A DNA stretch of 64,000 nt from Pelagibius sp028280305 (GTDB lineage Bacteria > Pseudomonadota > Alphaproteobacteria > Kiloniellales > Kiloniellaceae): assembly GCF_965233615.1 (NCBI RefSeq), contig NZ_OZ247495.1; one strand, 5' to 3'. The position numbers were made by a program, and so were the translations under genes. The first letter of the stretch is position 1. Every line of letters begins with the position of its first letter. The notes under the pieces are model-generated. The model made no database searches and was not told the DNA's origin. It was given only the letters and a program-made list of their open reading frames with translations. Of this stretch, positions 20,141 through 27,987 are shown in pieces.

Positions 20141-20183
20141 CCCTATATATGAACCTTGTTTTTGTTTATCGGAGCGCGCCGCC

Positions 20184-20672
20184 ATGAGTCGCCTCGACAG
20201 CTTCATTCGCCGCGTCCAGGCGCAACGCGCCTGTATCGACGAAGCCATTGCCCTGGTGCAGGGCCTGCCGGGACCGGTTTTCGAACTGGGTCTGGGCAAC
20301 GGACGGACCTACGACCATCTGCGCGAGGGCTGCCAGGGGCGGGACATCTTCGTCTTCGAGCGCAATGTTGCCGCCCATCCTGACTGCATCCCCGATGCCG
20401 AGCACCTCTTCGAGGGGAACCTGGAAGACACCCTGGAGGCCGCCGTCGGGCGGTTTAGCGGTCAAGTCGCGCTGGTTCATGCCGATCTGGGCAGCGGCCG
20501 GGCCGACCGTGACGCCAAGGTCTCGGCCTTTGTCGCCGCACGTCTGCCGCTGCTGCTCGCCCCCGGTGGTGTGGTGGCGTCGGATCAGGATGTCGGCTGG
20601 CCCGGGGCCGAGGCCCTGGCCTTGCCGCCGGAGGTCCGCCCCGGCCGCTACCACCTCTACCGCAAGGGCTGA
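20184..20672 (+). CDS. Small class I SAM methyltransferase (Methyltransf_17-like)
   Basis: A 162-residue protein. Motif I is PVFELGLGNGRTYDHLRE, followed by IFVFERNVAAHPDC (strand 2 acidic end), QVALVHADLGSGRADRD and LLLAPGGVVASDQDVGWPGAEAL. The compact length and the ELGLGNGRTYDHLRE form resemble the Methyltransf_17 family found in alphaproteobacteria. It follows the cyclic-nucleotide-binding gene by 43 bases in the same direction. Substrate unknown; it may modify the product or the proteins of the adjacent system. Confidence 0.8.
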   Translation: MSRLDSFIRRVQAQRACIDEAIALVQGLPGPVFELGLGNGRTYDHLREGCQGRDIFVFERNVAAHPDCIPDAEHLFEGNLEDTLEAAVGRFSGQVALVHADLGSGRADRDAKVSAFVAARLPLLLAPGGVVASDQDVGWPGAEALALPPEVRPGRYHLYRKG

Positions 20673-20730
20673 GCCGCGTTCGGGCGCTCGCTCCCGTCCT
20701 CTTGCCTTCCCCTCCCGCTATCGCGGGAAA

Positions 20731-20853
20731 GCCCCCTCACCCCGACCCTCTCCCACGAGGGGAGAGGGGGAACCAAAATGACAGCGTCGTCTGTAATTCC
20801 CCTCTCCCCTCGTGGGAGAGGGAGGGGCCCGCGAAGCGGGAGGGTGAGGGGGC
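20731..20853. repeat. CCCTCACCC-family palindromic repeat, copy 1
   Basis: An imperfect inverted repeat bounded by GCCCCCTCACCC and GGGTGAGGGGGC, with internal arms around CTCTCCCACGAGGGGAGAG. Related copies occur at 34700-34836 and 35413-35561. This class is widespread in proteobacterial intergenic DNA. It lies between the convergent methyltransferase and exonuclease III genes and may form a transcript-ending or mRNA-stabilising structure. Confidence 0.8.
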
Positions 20854-20963
20854 ATCCCGCGTCAGCGGGAAGATAACGGAGCCTCCTGCGCTGGCTAACC
20901 GACCGGCAAGACTCTGCGAACGACCTCATGGACCCCCCAAAGCATCCCTTAGGGCGGAAAAAT

Positions 20964-21755
20964 TCATTTCAGATCCAAAACGACCGGCACATGGTCCGAA
21001 GGCTTTTCCCAGGTCCGCGTTTCGCGGGCGATGGTGAGGTTTTTCATACGCTTACGCAGGGCTTCGGTGACCAGAACATGGTCCAGGCGCCAGCCGTAGT
21101 TCTTGGCGAAAGCCTGGGGAAAGCGGTATCCCCACCAGGTGAAAAGCTGTTCCGGTTCCGGAATGAAATGGCGCGGCGCGTCGATCAGGCCGCCGGCGGC
21201 CCAGAGCTTGGCCATGTGTTCGGCCTCCACCGGCGTATGGCCGACGCTGCGCCGTAAGCGCTTGTGATTCCACACATCGTTTTCCAGCGGCGCGACATTC
21301 AGATCGCCGACCAGCACCGCCTTGCGGTCCGCCAGCTTGTCTTTGCGGGCCCACTTGGCCATCTCCGTGAGGAACTGGAGCTTGTGAGCGAATTTGTCGT
21401 TTTGTTCCGGGTCCGGAACATCGCCGCCGGCCGGGACGTAGAAGTTGTGCAGCTCCACGCCGCCGACGGTGACCGCCACGTGGCGGCAGTCGTCGCGTCC
21501 GCACCAGACCCGCCTGTCCGGTTTGCTGAAGCGCCGGCGCGAGATGATGGCCACCCCGTTATAGCCCTTCTGGCCGTGCACCTGGTGATGCGGATAGCCC
21601 ATTTCCGCCAGGGTTTTCGCGGGAAAACTCTCGGTCGTCATCTTGATCTCCTGTAGGCAGATGACGTCCGGTTCGTGTTCCTGGGCAAAGCGCGCCAGGT
21701 GGTCGATCCTTTGGCGCAGGGAGTTGACGTTCCAGGTGGCGATCCTGAGGGGCAT
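20964..21755 (-). CDS. xth: Exodeoxyribonuclease III
   Basis: A 263-residue member of the exonuclease-endonuclease-phosphatase family, acting as AP endonuclease and 3'-5' exonuclease in base-excision repair. Key motifs are ATWNVNSLRQRI (Asn), ICLQEIKM (metal Glu), VGDLNVAP (Asp/Asn pair) and EKPSDHVPVVLDL (final Asp-His). The start MPLRIATWNVNSLRQR at 21755 matches the family. The frame is open another 100 codons upstream, but that extension is not protein-like. The length agrees with XthA-type enzymes. It is a single gene, with a 472-base gap upstream. Confidence 0.92.
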   Translation of the reverse strand: MPLRIATWNVNSLRQRIDHLARFAQEHEPDVICLQEIKMTTESFPAKTLAEMGYPHHQVHGQKGYNGVAIISRRRFSKPDRRVWCGRDDCRHVAVTVGGVELHNFYVPAGGDVPDPEQNDKFAHKLQFLTEMAKWARKDKLADRKAVLVGDLNVAPLENDVWNHKRLRRSVGHTPVEAEHMAKLWAAGGLIDAPRHFIPEPEQLFTWWGYRFPQAFAKNYGWRLDHVLVTEALRKRMKNLTIARETRTWEKPSDHVPVVLDLK

Positions 21756-22227
21756 GGGCGCTCCAAAGTGGCAGGGAGGGATATCGTTCCGCAGTCGAAA
21801 CGGAAAAAGTTGATCGTTTCGGACGTGAAACGAAAGCGGATGGCGTTGCCGCGAAGCTATCGCGCCCTGGCGGAGGGTTTCAAGTGCGCCGCGTCCCGGG
21901 ACGCAACTCTCCTGACAGTTTGAGTCTGGAAGTGGGGGCTGGAGAAGAAGGAACGCCCGGTCGGGGGGGATCCGGGCGTTCCGTTTCTCCGCGGAGAAGC
22001 GGAAGAAAGGCAGGGGAATGCATTCTTCCGCAGTTTGCCGGCACGCCTTTGCGGCACCGGCTGTTAACACTTAATTTAGGATCGATCGCCCGCATTGCAA
22101 TCTCACATCTGCGTGCGCCGTACGATTGTTTGCCGCGGCGGATTTCCCGCTGGCGGGGGTGCATCCGGGGGCTTTGAATTTCAATGACTTGGACCCGAGG
22201 CTGGTTGCGCCCGGCTTACCTCTGTAT
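21756..22227. other. Gene-free 472-base stretch upstream of xth
   Basis: Short overlapping frames exist here, but none has a family-like protein or a consistent start. The only clear structure is the perfect 11-bp hairpin at 21950-21982. The promoter of xth should lie near 21760-21850, but I could not assign elements with confidence. Confidence 0.5.
21950..21982 (-). terminator. Candidate intrinsic terminator downstream of peptidase C26 gene
   Basis: A perfect 11-bp stem, GGAACGCCCGG (21950-21960) with CCGGGCGTTCC (21972-21982), and an 11-base loop. Read on the minus strand it is followed by TTCTTCTCC, a mixed pyrimidine run rather than pure T. It lies about 245 bases past the stop of the gene at 22228 and upstream of xth, so it could separate the two transcripts. 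Confidence 0.5.
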
Positions 22228-23037
22228 TCAGGTGGTGGCGCTCAGAAGCGGCTTTTCCGCCGTTTTTCTCCGTGCCGCGCGGGCCTGAACCGCCGCGCCG
22301 AAGTCGGCGAAGAGCCGGCTGGAGAAGGGGTCTTCCCAGGCTTTGTATTCCGGGTGCCACTGAACCCCCAGGGCAAAGTCGCGCGCGCTGTTCACGCTGA
22401 CCGCCTCCACCGTGCCGTCCTCGGCCCAGGCCTCTTCGGTCAGGCCCCCGGCAACCCGGTCCAGCGCCTGCCAGTGCAGCGAATTCACCGTCAGCGTTTC
22501 CGCCCCCGCCATGGCCGCCAGGGGTCCGCCGGGGCGCAGGCGCACCGGATGCCTGGGCCCGTACTGCACATCGAGCTCGGGATGCTGCGGGCGGCGATGG
22601 TCCATGCGCCCTTCGATCTCGTGCACGCGGGGGTGCAGGCTGCCGCCCAGGGCCACGTTCAGTTCCTGGAAGCCGCGGCAGATGGCCAGAAAGGGCACGT
22701 CCTCCTCCAGCGCCAGCCGGATCAGCGCCAGACTGGTGGCATCGCGCGCCCGGTCAAAGGGCTCGGCCTCCGGGGTTTCTGGCTGGCCGTAGTGGTCCGG
22801 GTGCACGTTGGAGGGGCTGCCGGTCATCATCACCCCGTCGAGCCGGGCCAGCAGGCCCCGCAGGGCCAAGAGGTCCTCGCCCAGCGCCGGAATCATCAGC
22901 GGCGTCGCCCCGGCGCAGACCGCCAGGGCCCGCACATACTTGTCGCCTACGGTATGAAAGGGCTGGCCCTCGACATTGCGCAGACAGGCCGGCACGGCGA
23001 CCAGGGCGGTTTCCGGGAAGTTCGACATCTCGTTCAT
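22228..23037 (-). CDS. Gamma-glutamyl-gamma-aminobutyrate hydrolase family (peptidase C26)
   Basis: A 269-residue class I glutamine-amidotransferase-like hydrolase. The nucleophile is Cys120 in PFLAICRGFQELNVALGG. The catalytic His-Glu pair is in GVQWHPEYKAWEDPF. The segment LDGVMMTGSPSNVHPDHYG matches the substrate loop of PuuD-type enzymes. These hydrolyse gamma-glutamyl amides, as in putrescine catabolism. No other putrescine genes are nearby, so the physiological substrate is uncertain. It is a single-gene unit, divergent from the sterol-desaturase-family gene. Confidence 0.88.
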   Translation of the reverse strand: MNEMSNFPETALVAVPACLRNVEGQPFHTVGDKYVRALAVCAGATPLMIPALGEDLLALRGLLARLDGVMMTGSPSNVHPDHYGQPETPEAEPFDRARDATSLALIRLALEEDVPFLAICRGFQELNVALGGSLHPRVHEIEGRMDHRRPQHPELDVQYGPRHPVRLRPGGPLAAMAGAETLTVNSLHWQALDRVAGGLTEEAWAEDGTVEAVSVNSARDFALGVQWHPEYKAWEDPFSSRLFADFGAAVQARAARRKTAEKPLLSATT

Positions 23038-23159
23038 GCCTTTCTAGGTACGCCCGCGCCGCGCGGCTGACAAGGGCTCTGCGCTGGGCTTCCGGCCGCT
23101 GGCCCTCGCGGCGGCGTGACTTGCCGTGTCCCGCCGCGCCTGCCATATCAGCGGTGATC

Positions 23160-23999
23160 ATGGTTGAGCTGGATTTTCTTCTGGGCTGGAAGACGGCGGC
23201 GGTGGGATTCTGGATCCTGCTGTTCTTCGCTGCCGAACGCCTCCGCCCCGCGGCCCCGCCGCCGGTTGGGGGAGACCCTCAGGAACATAACCCAAGGGGC
23301 GGCTGGTGGCGCGTTGCCCGCAACCTCAGCCTCTGGCTGATGAATGCCGCGCTCTCACCGCTCGTCGTGCTGCCGCTCACCTTCTGGGCCGCCAGCCATG
23401 CCCTCGACTGGCGGCCGGCCTGGTGGCAGGGGTTGCCGGGCCTCGCCCTCGACATTCTGCTGCTCGATCTGCTGATCTACTGGTGGCACCGCGCGAATCA
23501 CGAACTGCCGTTTCTCTGGCGCTTTCACGAGGTCCACCATCTCGACCGTTTCCTCGATACCACCTCGGCTCTGCGGTTCCACTTCGGCGAGGTGCTGCTC
23601 TCGGCGCTCGCCCGGGCGGCGGTCGTCCTGGCGCTCGGGTTCCCTTTTTCCTCGGTGCTGGTTTTCGAGGCCCTGGTGCTGATCGCGGCGATCTTCCACC
23701 ACTCCAACCTGCGCCTGCCGGCCGGGCTCGAAAACGCCCTGGCAAGGCTGATCATCACGCCCTCGCTCCACTGGGTACATCACCACGCCCGGCGACGGGA
23801 CACGGACTCCAACTACGGCACGCTGTTCAGTTTCTGGGACCGTCTCTTCGCCAGTCGCAGCCTGACGCCCCGCAGCCTGGCCATGCCCATCGGCGTCGAG
23901 GGCCGCGATGAGGAATCCCTGCCGGCGCTGCTGCTGCATCCCCTGCGCGCTGCGCCGGCGGCTGCGGCTTCCGGCCGCAAGGACCTGCCTGAGGGCTGA
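23160..23999 (+). CDS. Sterol desaturase / fatty acid hydroxylase family protein
   Basis: A 279-residue membrane di-iron enzyme. Histidine clusters are visible as WHRANH (H110, H114), FHEVHH (H123, H126, H127), FHHSNLR and HWVHHHARRRDTDSNYG. Hydrophobic segments lie at about 10-25, 55-80 and 93-110, with two more around 150-185. The ATG at 23160 (MVELDFLLGW) is preferred over an upstream in-frame ATG at 23121 that would add a non-homologous stretch. Such proteins hydroxylate or desaturate lipids, for example carotenoids, hopanoid-like lipids or ornithine lipids. The substrate cannot be told here. Confidence 0.88.
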   Translation: MVELDFLLGWKTAAVGFWILLFFAAERLRPAAPPPVGGDPQEHNPRGGWWRVARNLSLWLMNAALSPLVVLPLTFWAASHALDWRPAWWQGLPGLALDILLLDLLIYWWHRANHELPFLWRFHEVHHLDRFLDTTSALRFHFGEVLLSALARAAVVLALGFPFSSVLVFEALVLIAAIFHHSNLRLPAGLENALARLIITPSLHWVHHHARRRDTDSNYGTLFSFWDRLFASRSLTPRSLAMPIGVEGRDEESLPALLLHPLRAAPAAAASGRKDLPEG

Positions 24000-24167
24000 T
24001 ATTCCAACCTGCCCCAGGCGCTACCCCGAAAGTCGAAAGGCTAACTCAAAAGTATAGCCCGCCGCCTTGGTTTGAACCGCGGCCGAGAACTCCCCGACAC
24101 AAGCGCGAACGGTCAATTCCGACCGAGTCACGCCGCATTCATTCAACAAACTCTTGGGGAGTTTAAA

Positions 24168-24608
24168 ATGAAAACCTTTGCTTATGCGCTTATCGCCGCC
24201 CTGGCCCTCGGGGCCACTCAGTCCGCCGTTGCCGAGCGGGCCAAGCCCTCTCAGCCGACCGCGCCGACCCTGAAGGTGGAACCTCATAAGGCCAAGCCGG
24301 ATCTCGTCGTTGTTCAGGCCGTCCGCGGCCCCGATTATCCTGACGGTGTGGGCCGGATCTACATTGTCTACAAGAACATCGGTCCGGTCGCCGCCGGCAA
24401 GTCGACGGGTCTCGCCACCCACGACAACAATGTTGGCTGCGGCACCTACATGGCCGTGCCGCCCCTGGCCCCGGGCGCCGTGTCCGGGCACACCATCAAG
24501 TACTGCAAGGACGTGCCGACGGGTACCCGCATCCGGGTGATCGCCGACGTTCAGAAGAAGGTCGATGAGTCCAAAGAGAACAACAATCGTCGGTTCTTCA
24601 ACTGGTAA
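24168..24608 (+). CDS. Secreted CARDB-like domain protein
   Basis: A 146-residue exported protein. The N-terminus MKTFAYALIAALALGATQSAVAERA is a signal peptide with cleavage after AVA. This and a good ribosome site (GGGGAG seven bases upstream) set the start at 24168 rather than the upstream frame start. The mature part resembles a single CARDB-type immunoglobulin-like fold: DLVVVQAVRGPDYPDG, IVYKNIGPVAAGKS, VPPLAPGAVSGHTI and the typical ending VIADVQKKVDESKENNNRRFF. Two cysteines (VGCGTY, KYCKDV) may form a disulfide. Role unknown; periplasmic or surface adhesion is possible. Confidence 0.78.
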   Translation: MKTFAYALIAALALGATQSAVAERAKPSQPTAPTLKVEPHKAKPDLVVVQAVRGPDYPDGVGRIYIVYKNIGPVAAGKSTGLATHDNNVGCGTYMAVPPLAPGAVSGHTIKYCKDVPTGTRIRVIADVQKKVDESKENNNRRFFNW

Positions 24609-24613
24609 GCCCT

Positions 24614-24749
24614 AGAGCAGATCCGGGTTTGATGGAATCGCTTGAGCGATCCATCAAACCCGGTGAATCTGCGCTAATCCTAAGTGTAGAGCGGATTCAC
24701 ATGTCCAGACGCAAACACCAAAGTGTTTCCGTCTAAACATGATCCGCTC
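24614..24749. repeat. Palindromic repeat pair (type A plus B), copy 2
   Basis: Type A half at 24614-24675 (AGAGCAGATCCGGG to the mirrored end) and type B half at 24689-24749 (GAGCGGATTCACATG to CATGATCCGCTC, with loop CAAA). It lies between the convergent CARDB and lolA genes, matching the position of copy 1 between convergent genes. Confidence 0.85.
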
Positions 24750-24828
24750 CAGCGGCGGTCCGGGATTCCGCGCAGATCCAGGGCCCGGGCCGCCGGACCG
24801 GTAGCCGCCCTTCAGCGGTGGCCAACCG

Positions 24829-25533
24829 TCAGCGGTCGCGGCCGCGCTTGTTGTGGACTTCCAGGTCGCCGTACTTGAAGAGGTCGCCGTCGATTATCCC
24901 GCCGTAAACGGGATTGACGAGGGAGACCTGGGTCTCAATGCCCTGGGGGTCGGTCAGCTCCCACTTGCGCAGGGTCAGCGGCCGGTCGGTGAAGACCAGG
25001 GTGACGGCGCCGCCGTCCGGCGTGTCGGGATCACGCAGCGACACCCTCAGGGTACCCAGCGCCTCTTCGATGCCGACGATATCGACGTTGTCGTCGAAAC
25101 GCACTTCCTCGCGGATCAGGAACCACAGCGGGGTTTCCCAAAGCGGCAGGAAGGTCGCCTCTTTCAGTTCCTTGTCGTAATAGAGCAGTGTCAGCCCGTT
25201 TGCGATCAGCAGCACCGGGGTCGGCGGGTCGTAGTCGAACCGCATCTGGCCCGGCCGGTCGACGAAAACCGCACCTTCGGCATAGCCGCCGTTGCTGGAG
25301 GTCTGCACGAAGCGCGCCTCCATGGTGCTGATGTCGTTCAGAAAACGCTCGACCCGCGACAGGGCCGAAACCTGATCCGGCGAGAGCGCGCCCAAGGGCT
25401 TTTGGTTCTGGGGGGCCTGATTCTGCGCTTGTAGGGCAGGCGCCGTAACGAGTCCGCCGGCCGCCGCAAGCCCGGCGGCCGCCCCCAGCTTCAGCAGTTT
25501 CCGGCGCGGTATGATCATGGTTTTCCGGGTCAT
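24829..25533 (-). CDS. lolA: Outer-membrane lipoprotein carrier protein LolA
   Basis: A 234-residue periplasmic LolA-family chaperone that shuttles lipoproteins from LolCDE to the outer membrane. Characteristic patches are FLNDISTMEARFVQTSSNGGYAEGAVFVDRPGQMRFDYDPPTPVLLIANGLTLLYYDKELKEA and TLRKWELTDPQGIETQVSLVNPVYG. The export signal is unusual: IIPRRKLLKLGAAAGLAAAGG fits a twin-arginine (Tat) signal rather than a plain Sec signal. The gene overlaps ftsK by four bases (ATGA), the usual ftsK-lolA order in alphaproteobacteria. Confidence 0.9.
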   Translation of the reverse strand: MTRKTMIIPRRKLLKLGAAAGLAAAGGLVTAPALQAQNQAPQNQKPLGALSPDQVSALSRVERFLNDISTMEARFVQTSSNGGYAEGAVFVDRPGQMRFDYDPPTPVLLIANGLTLLYYDKELKEATFLPLWETPLWFLIREEVRFDDNVDIVGIEEALGTLRVSLRDPDTPDGGAVTLVFTDRPLTLRKWELTDPQGIETQVSLVNPVYGGIIDGDLFKYGDLEVHNKRGRDR

Positions 25534-27983
25534 ACGTCGCCGCCGCCCGGCGGGATCACTTCGCGCTTGCCGACGTGGTTGGCTGCTGAAATCAAACCTT
25601 CGCTCTCCATGCGCTCGATGATCCGGGCGGCGCGGTTGTAGCCGATCTGCAGGTGGCGCTGCACGAAGGAGGTCGAGGCCTTGCGGTGCTGCAGCACCAG
25701 GGCGACGGCCTGATCGTAGAGATCGTCGCCGCTGCTTTCGCCGAAACCGCCGCCGCCGCCGTCAAACTCGGCCTCGGCGTCTTCGGTGATGGCTTCGATG
25801 TAGGAAGGCTCCCCCTGGCGTTTCAAGAAGGCGACGACATCTTCCACTTCCTGGTCGGTGACGAGGGGGCCGTGGACGCGGGTGATGCGCCCGCCCTGCG
25901 CCATGTAGAGCATGTCGCCCTGGCCCAGAAGCTGTTCGGCGCCCTGTTCGCCCAGGATGGTGCGGCTGTCGATCTTGGAGGTGACGTGGAAGGAAATCCG
26001 CGTCGGGAAGTTGGCCTTGATGGTGCCGGTGATGACGTCCACCGAGGGGCGCTGGGTGGCGACGATCAGGTGAATGCCGGCTGCCCGCGCCATCTGGGCG
26101 AGGCGCTGGATCGCCGCCTCCACATCCTTGCCGGCGACCAGCATCAGGTCGGCCAGCTCGTCGACGATCACCACGATCAGCGGCAGGGGGTCGAGGTCGA
26201 AGGGCTGCTCCTCGAAGATCGGCTGGCCGGTCTCCGGGTCGAAGCCGGTCTGCACCTTGCGGGTCAGCACCTCGCCCTTGCGCTGGGCTTCCTGGACCCG
26301 GGCGTTGTAACCCTCGACATTGCGCACGCCCATGCGCGACATGGCGCGATAGCGCTCCTCCATCTCGCGCACCGCCCATTTCATGGCGACCACCGCCTTT
26401 TTGGGTTCTGTGACCACCGGCGCCAAAAGGTGCGGAATGCCGTCATAGACCGACAGCTCCAGCATCTTGGGGTCGACCATGATGAATTTGCAGGCTTCCG
26501 GCCCCAGGCGGTAGAGCAGCGAGAGGATCATGGCGTTGATCGCCACCGACTTGCCGGAGCCGGTGGTGCCGGCCACCAGCACGTGGGGCATGCGCGCCAG
26601 GTCCACCAGATTGGGCACGCCGCCGATGTCCTTGCCCAGCACCAGGGGCAGCTTGCCGCCGTTCTTTTCGTAGTCTTCGGCGGCCAGCAGTTCGCGCAGA
26701 TAGACCGTATCGCGCTTGGCGTTGGGCAGCTCGATACCGATCACCGAATCCCCGGGCACCACGGCGACACGCACCGAAACCGCGCTCATCGAGCGGGCGA
26801 TGTCGTCGGCCAGGCCGACCACGCGGCTGGTCTTGGTGCCCGGCGCCGGCTCCAGGTCGTAGCGGGTGACCACCGGGCCGGGACGCACCTTCACGATCTC
26901 GCCGCGCACGCCGAAGTCTTCCAGCACCGTTTCCAGAATGCGGGCGTTCTTCTCCAGCGCGTCGCGGTTCATGCCCTGGCTCTTGCCGCCGCCCTTGGGC
27001 AGATCCAGCAGGTTCAGGGGCGGCGTTTCGTAGACCCCGGTCGCGCCCAGGTCGAGGCGCCCCTGGGCGGCGGCCTTGGCGCGGCGCGACGGCTTGGCCT
27101 TGCGCGGCTTGGTGGCGACCAAAGCCGCTTCGGCTTCTTCCTCTTCAAAGTCCTCTTCCGGCTCATAGGCCGCCGGGCTCGTGTAGGCCGGGGCCATATC
27201 GTCTTCGTCGAGCTTCGGTTCGACGCGCTGGCGGCTGGCCTCGCGGCGTGCCGCCCGGGCTTCGCCCGGCTCACCCCGGCTTTGGCGCTGCATGGCCTGG
27301 CGGATACCGCGGCTGGCCCCGCCGAAGACCCAGGCGACCCCGCCGCGCAGCATCTGCCACTCCGGCCGGGTCAGGCCGAGGGAGAACAGCAGCGCCGGCA
27401 GGCCGAGGATGAAGGCGGCCAGGGCCAGCATCCAGAAGGGGGTGCCGAGGAACAGGCCGAGATCGGTCAGCGCCAGATCGCCGACGAAGCCGCCCAGCCT
27501 GTTGTCGAGCGGCCAGGAATCCGGTTTGGGGATCGCTTCGAAAGACATCGCCAGCAGGATCAGGCCGGTGGGAAAGGCGGCGAGGCGCCACCACCAGCGG
27601 CTCGGCAACTGGCGTTCGCGCAGCAGGCGCCAGCCCCAGGCGAAAAGCACCAGCGGCGCCAGCAGGGCGGCAAGGCCCAGTGATTGCATCATGATGTCGG
27701 CGGTGTGGGACCCGAACAGACCCAGGGGATTGCTAACGGGGGGATTGCTGACCGGAGGTTCGACCGCCGTTGTCAGACCGCTCTCTGCGCTGCCGACCGC
27801 ATCGTTCCACGAGGGGTCCTGCGGATTGTAGGTCAGGCAGGACAGGAAGACCGCAAAGGCCAGCACCGCCAGCAGCGCACCGGCCAGTTCGATGGCGCGG
27901 TTCTTGAAGAACGTGCTGGTGCCGCTGGGCAGCAGCGGCGGCCGCGCTTCGCGCGTTCCGGCGTTGCTCAGTCGCATAGCCAT
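25530..27983 (-). CDS. ftsK: DNA translocase FtsK
   Basis: An 817-residue divisome-linked DNA pump that clears chromosome termini from the septum. The N-terminal ~230 residues contain about four membrane helices. A short acidic and basic linker follows (about 230-320), much shorter than in E. coli. Next come the alpha domain (VLEDFGVRGEIVKVRPGPVVTRYDLEPAPGTK) and the RecA-like beta domain with Walker A GTTGSGKS (K478) and Walker B PLIVVIVDELADLM. The C-terminal gamma winged helix (DLYDQAVALVLQHRKASTSFVQRHLQIGYNRAARIIERME) recognises KOPS. Start MAMRLSNAGTREARP. It precedes lolA in the same operon and follows the aminotransferase closely. Confidence 0.95.
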   Translation of the reverse strand: MAMRLSNAGTREARPPLLPSGTSTFFKNRAIELAGALLAVLAFAVFLSCLTYNPQDPSWNDAVGSAESGLTTAVEPPVSNPPVSNPLGLFGSHTADIMMQSLGLAALLAPLVLFAWGWRLLRERQLPSRWWWRLAAFPTGLILLAMSFEAIPKPDSWPLDNRLGGFVGDLALTDLGLFLGTPFWMLALAAFILGLPALLFSLGLTRPEWQMLRGGVAWVFGGASRGIRQAMQRQSRGEPGEARAARREASRQRVEPKLDEDDMAPAYTSPAAYEPEEDFEEEEAEAALVATKPRKAKPSRRAKAAAQGRLDLGATGVYETPPLNLLDLPKGGGKSQGMNRDALEKNARILETVLEDFGVRGEIVKVRPGPVVTRYDLEPAPGTKTSRVVGLADDIARSMSAVSVRVAVVPGDSVIGIELPNAKRDTVYLRELLAAEDYEKNGGKLPLVLGKDIGGVPNLVDLARMPHVLVAGTTGSGKSVAINAMILSLLYRLGPEACKFIMVDPKMLELSVYDGIPHLLAPVVTEPKKAVVAMKWAVREMEERYRAMSRMGVRNVEGYNARVQEAQRKGEVLTRKVQTGFDPETGQPIFEEQPFDLDPLPLIVVIVDELADLMLVAGKDVEAAIQRLAQMARAAGIHLIVATQRPSVDVITGTIKANFPTRISFHVTSKIDSRTILGEQGAEQLLGQGDMLYMAQGGRITRVHGPLVTDQEVEDVVAFLKRQGEPSYIEAITEDAEAEFDGGGGGFGESSGDDLYDQAVALVLQHRKASTSFVQRHLQIGYNRAARIIERMESEGLISAANHVGKREVIPPGGGDV

Positions 27984-27987
27984 GGTT

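Noticed and set aside
21884..22177. Small frames in the xth upstream gap as genes
   Set aside because: Both strands are open by chance; no ribosome site, no protein-like composition, and a terminator-like hairpin lies inside.
25653..27683. Long plus-strand frame over ftsK
   Set aside because: Shadow of ftsK; low-complexity His/Gln/Arg-rich translation without motifs.
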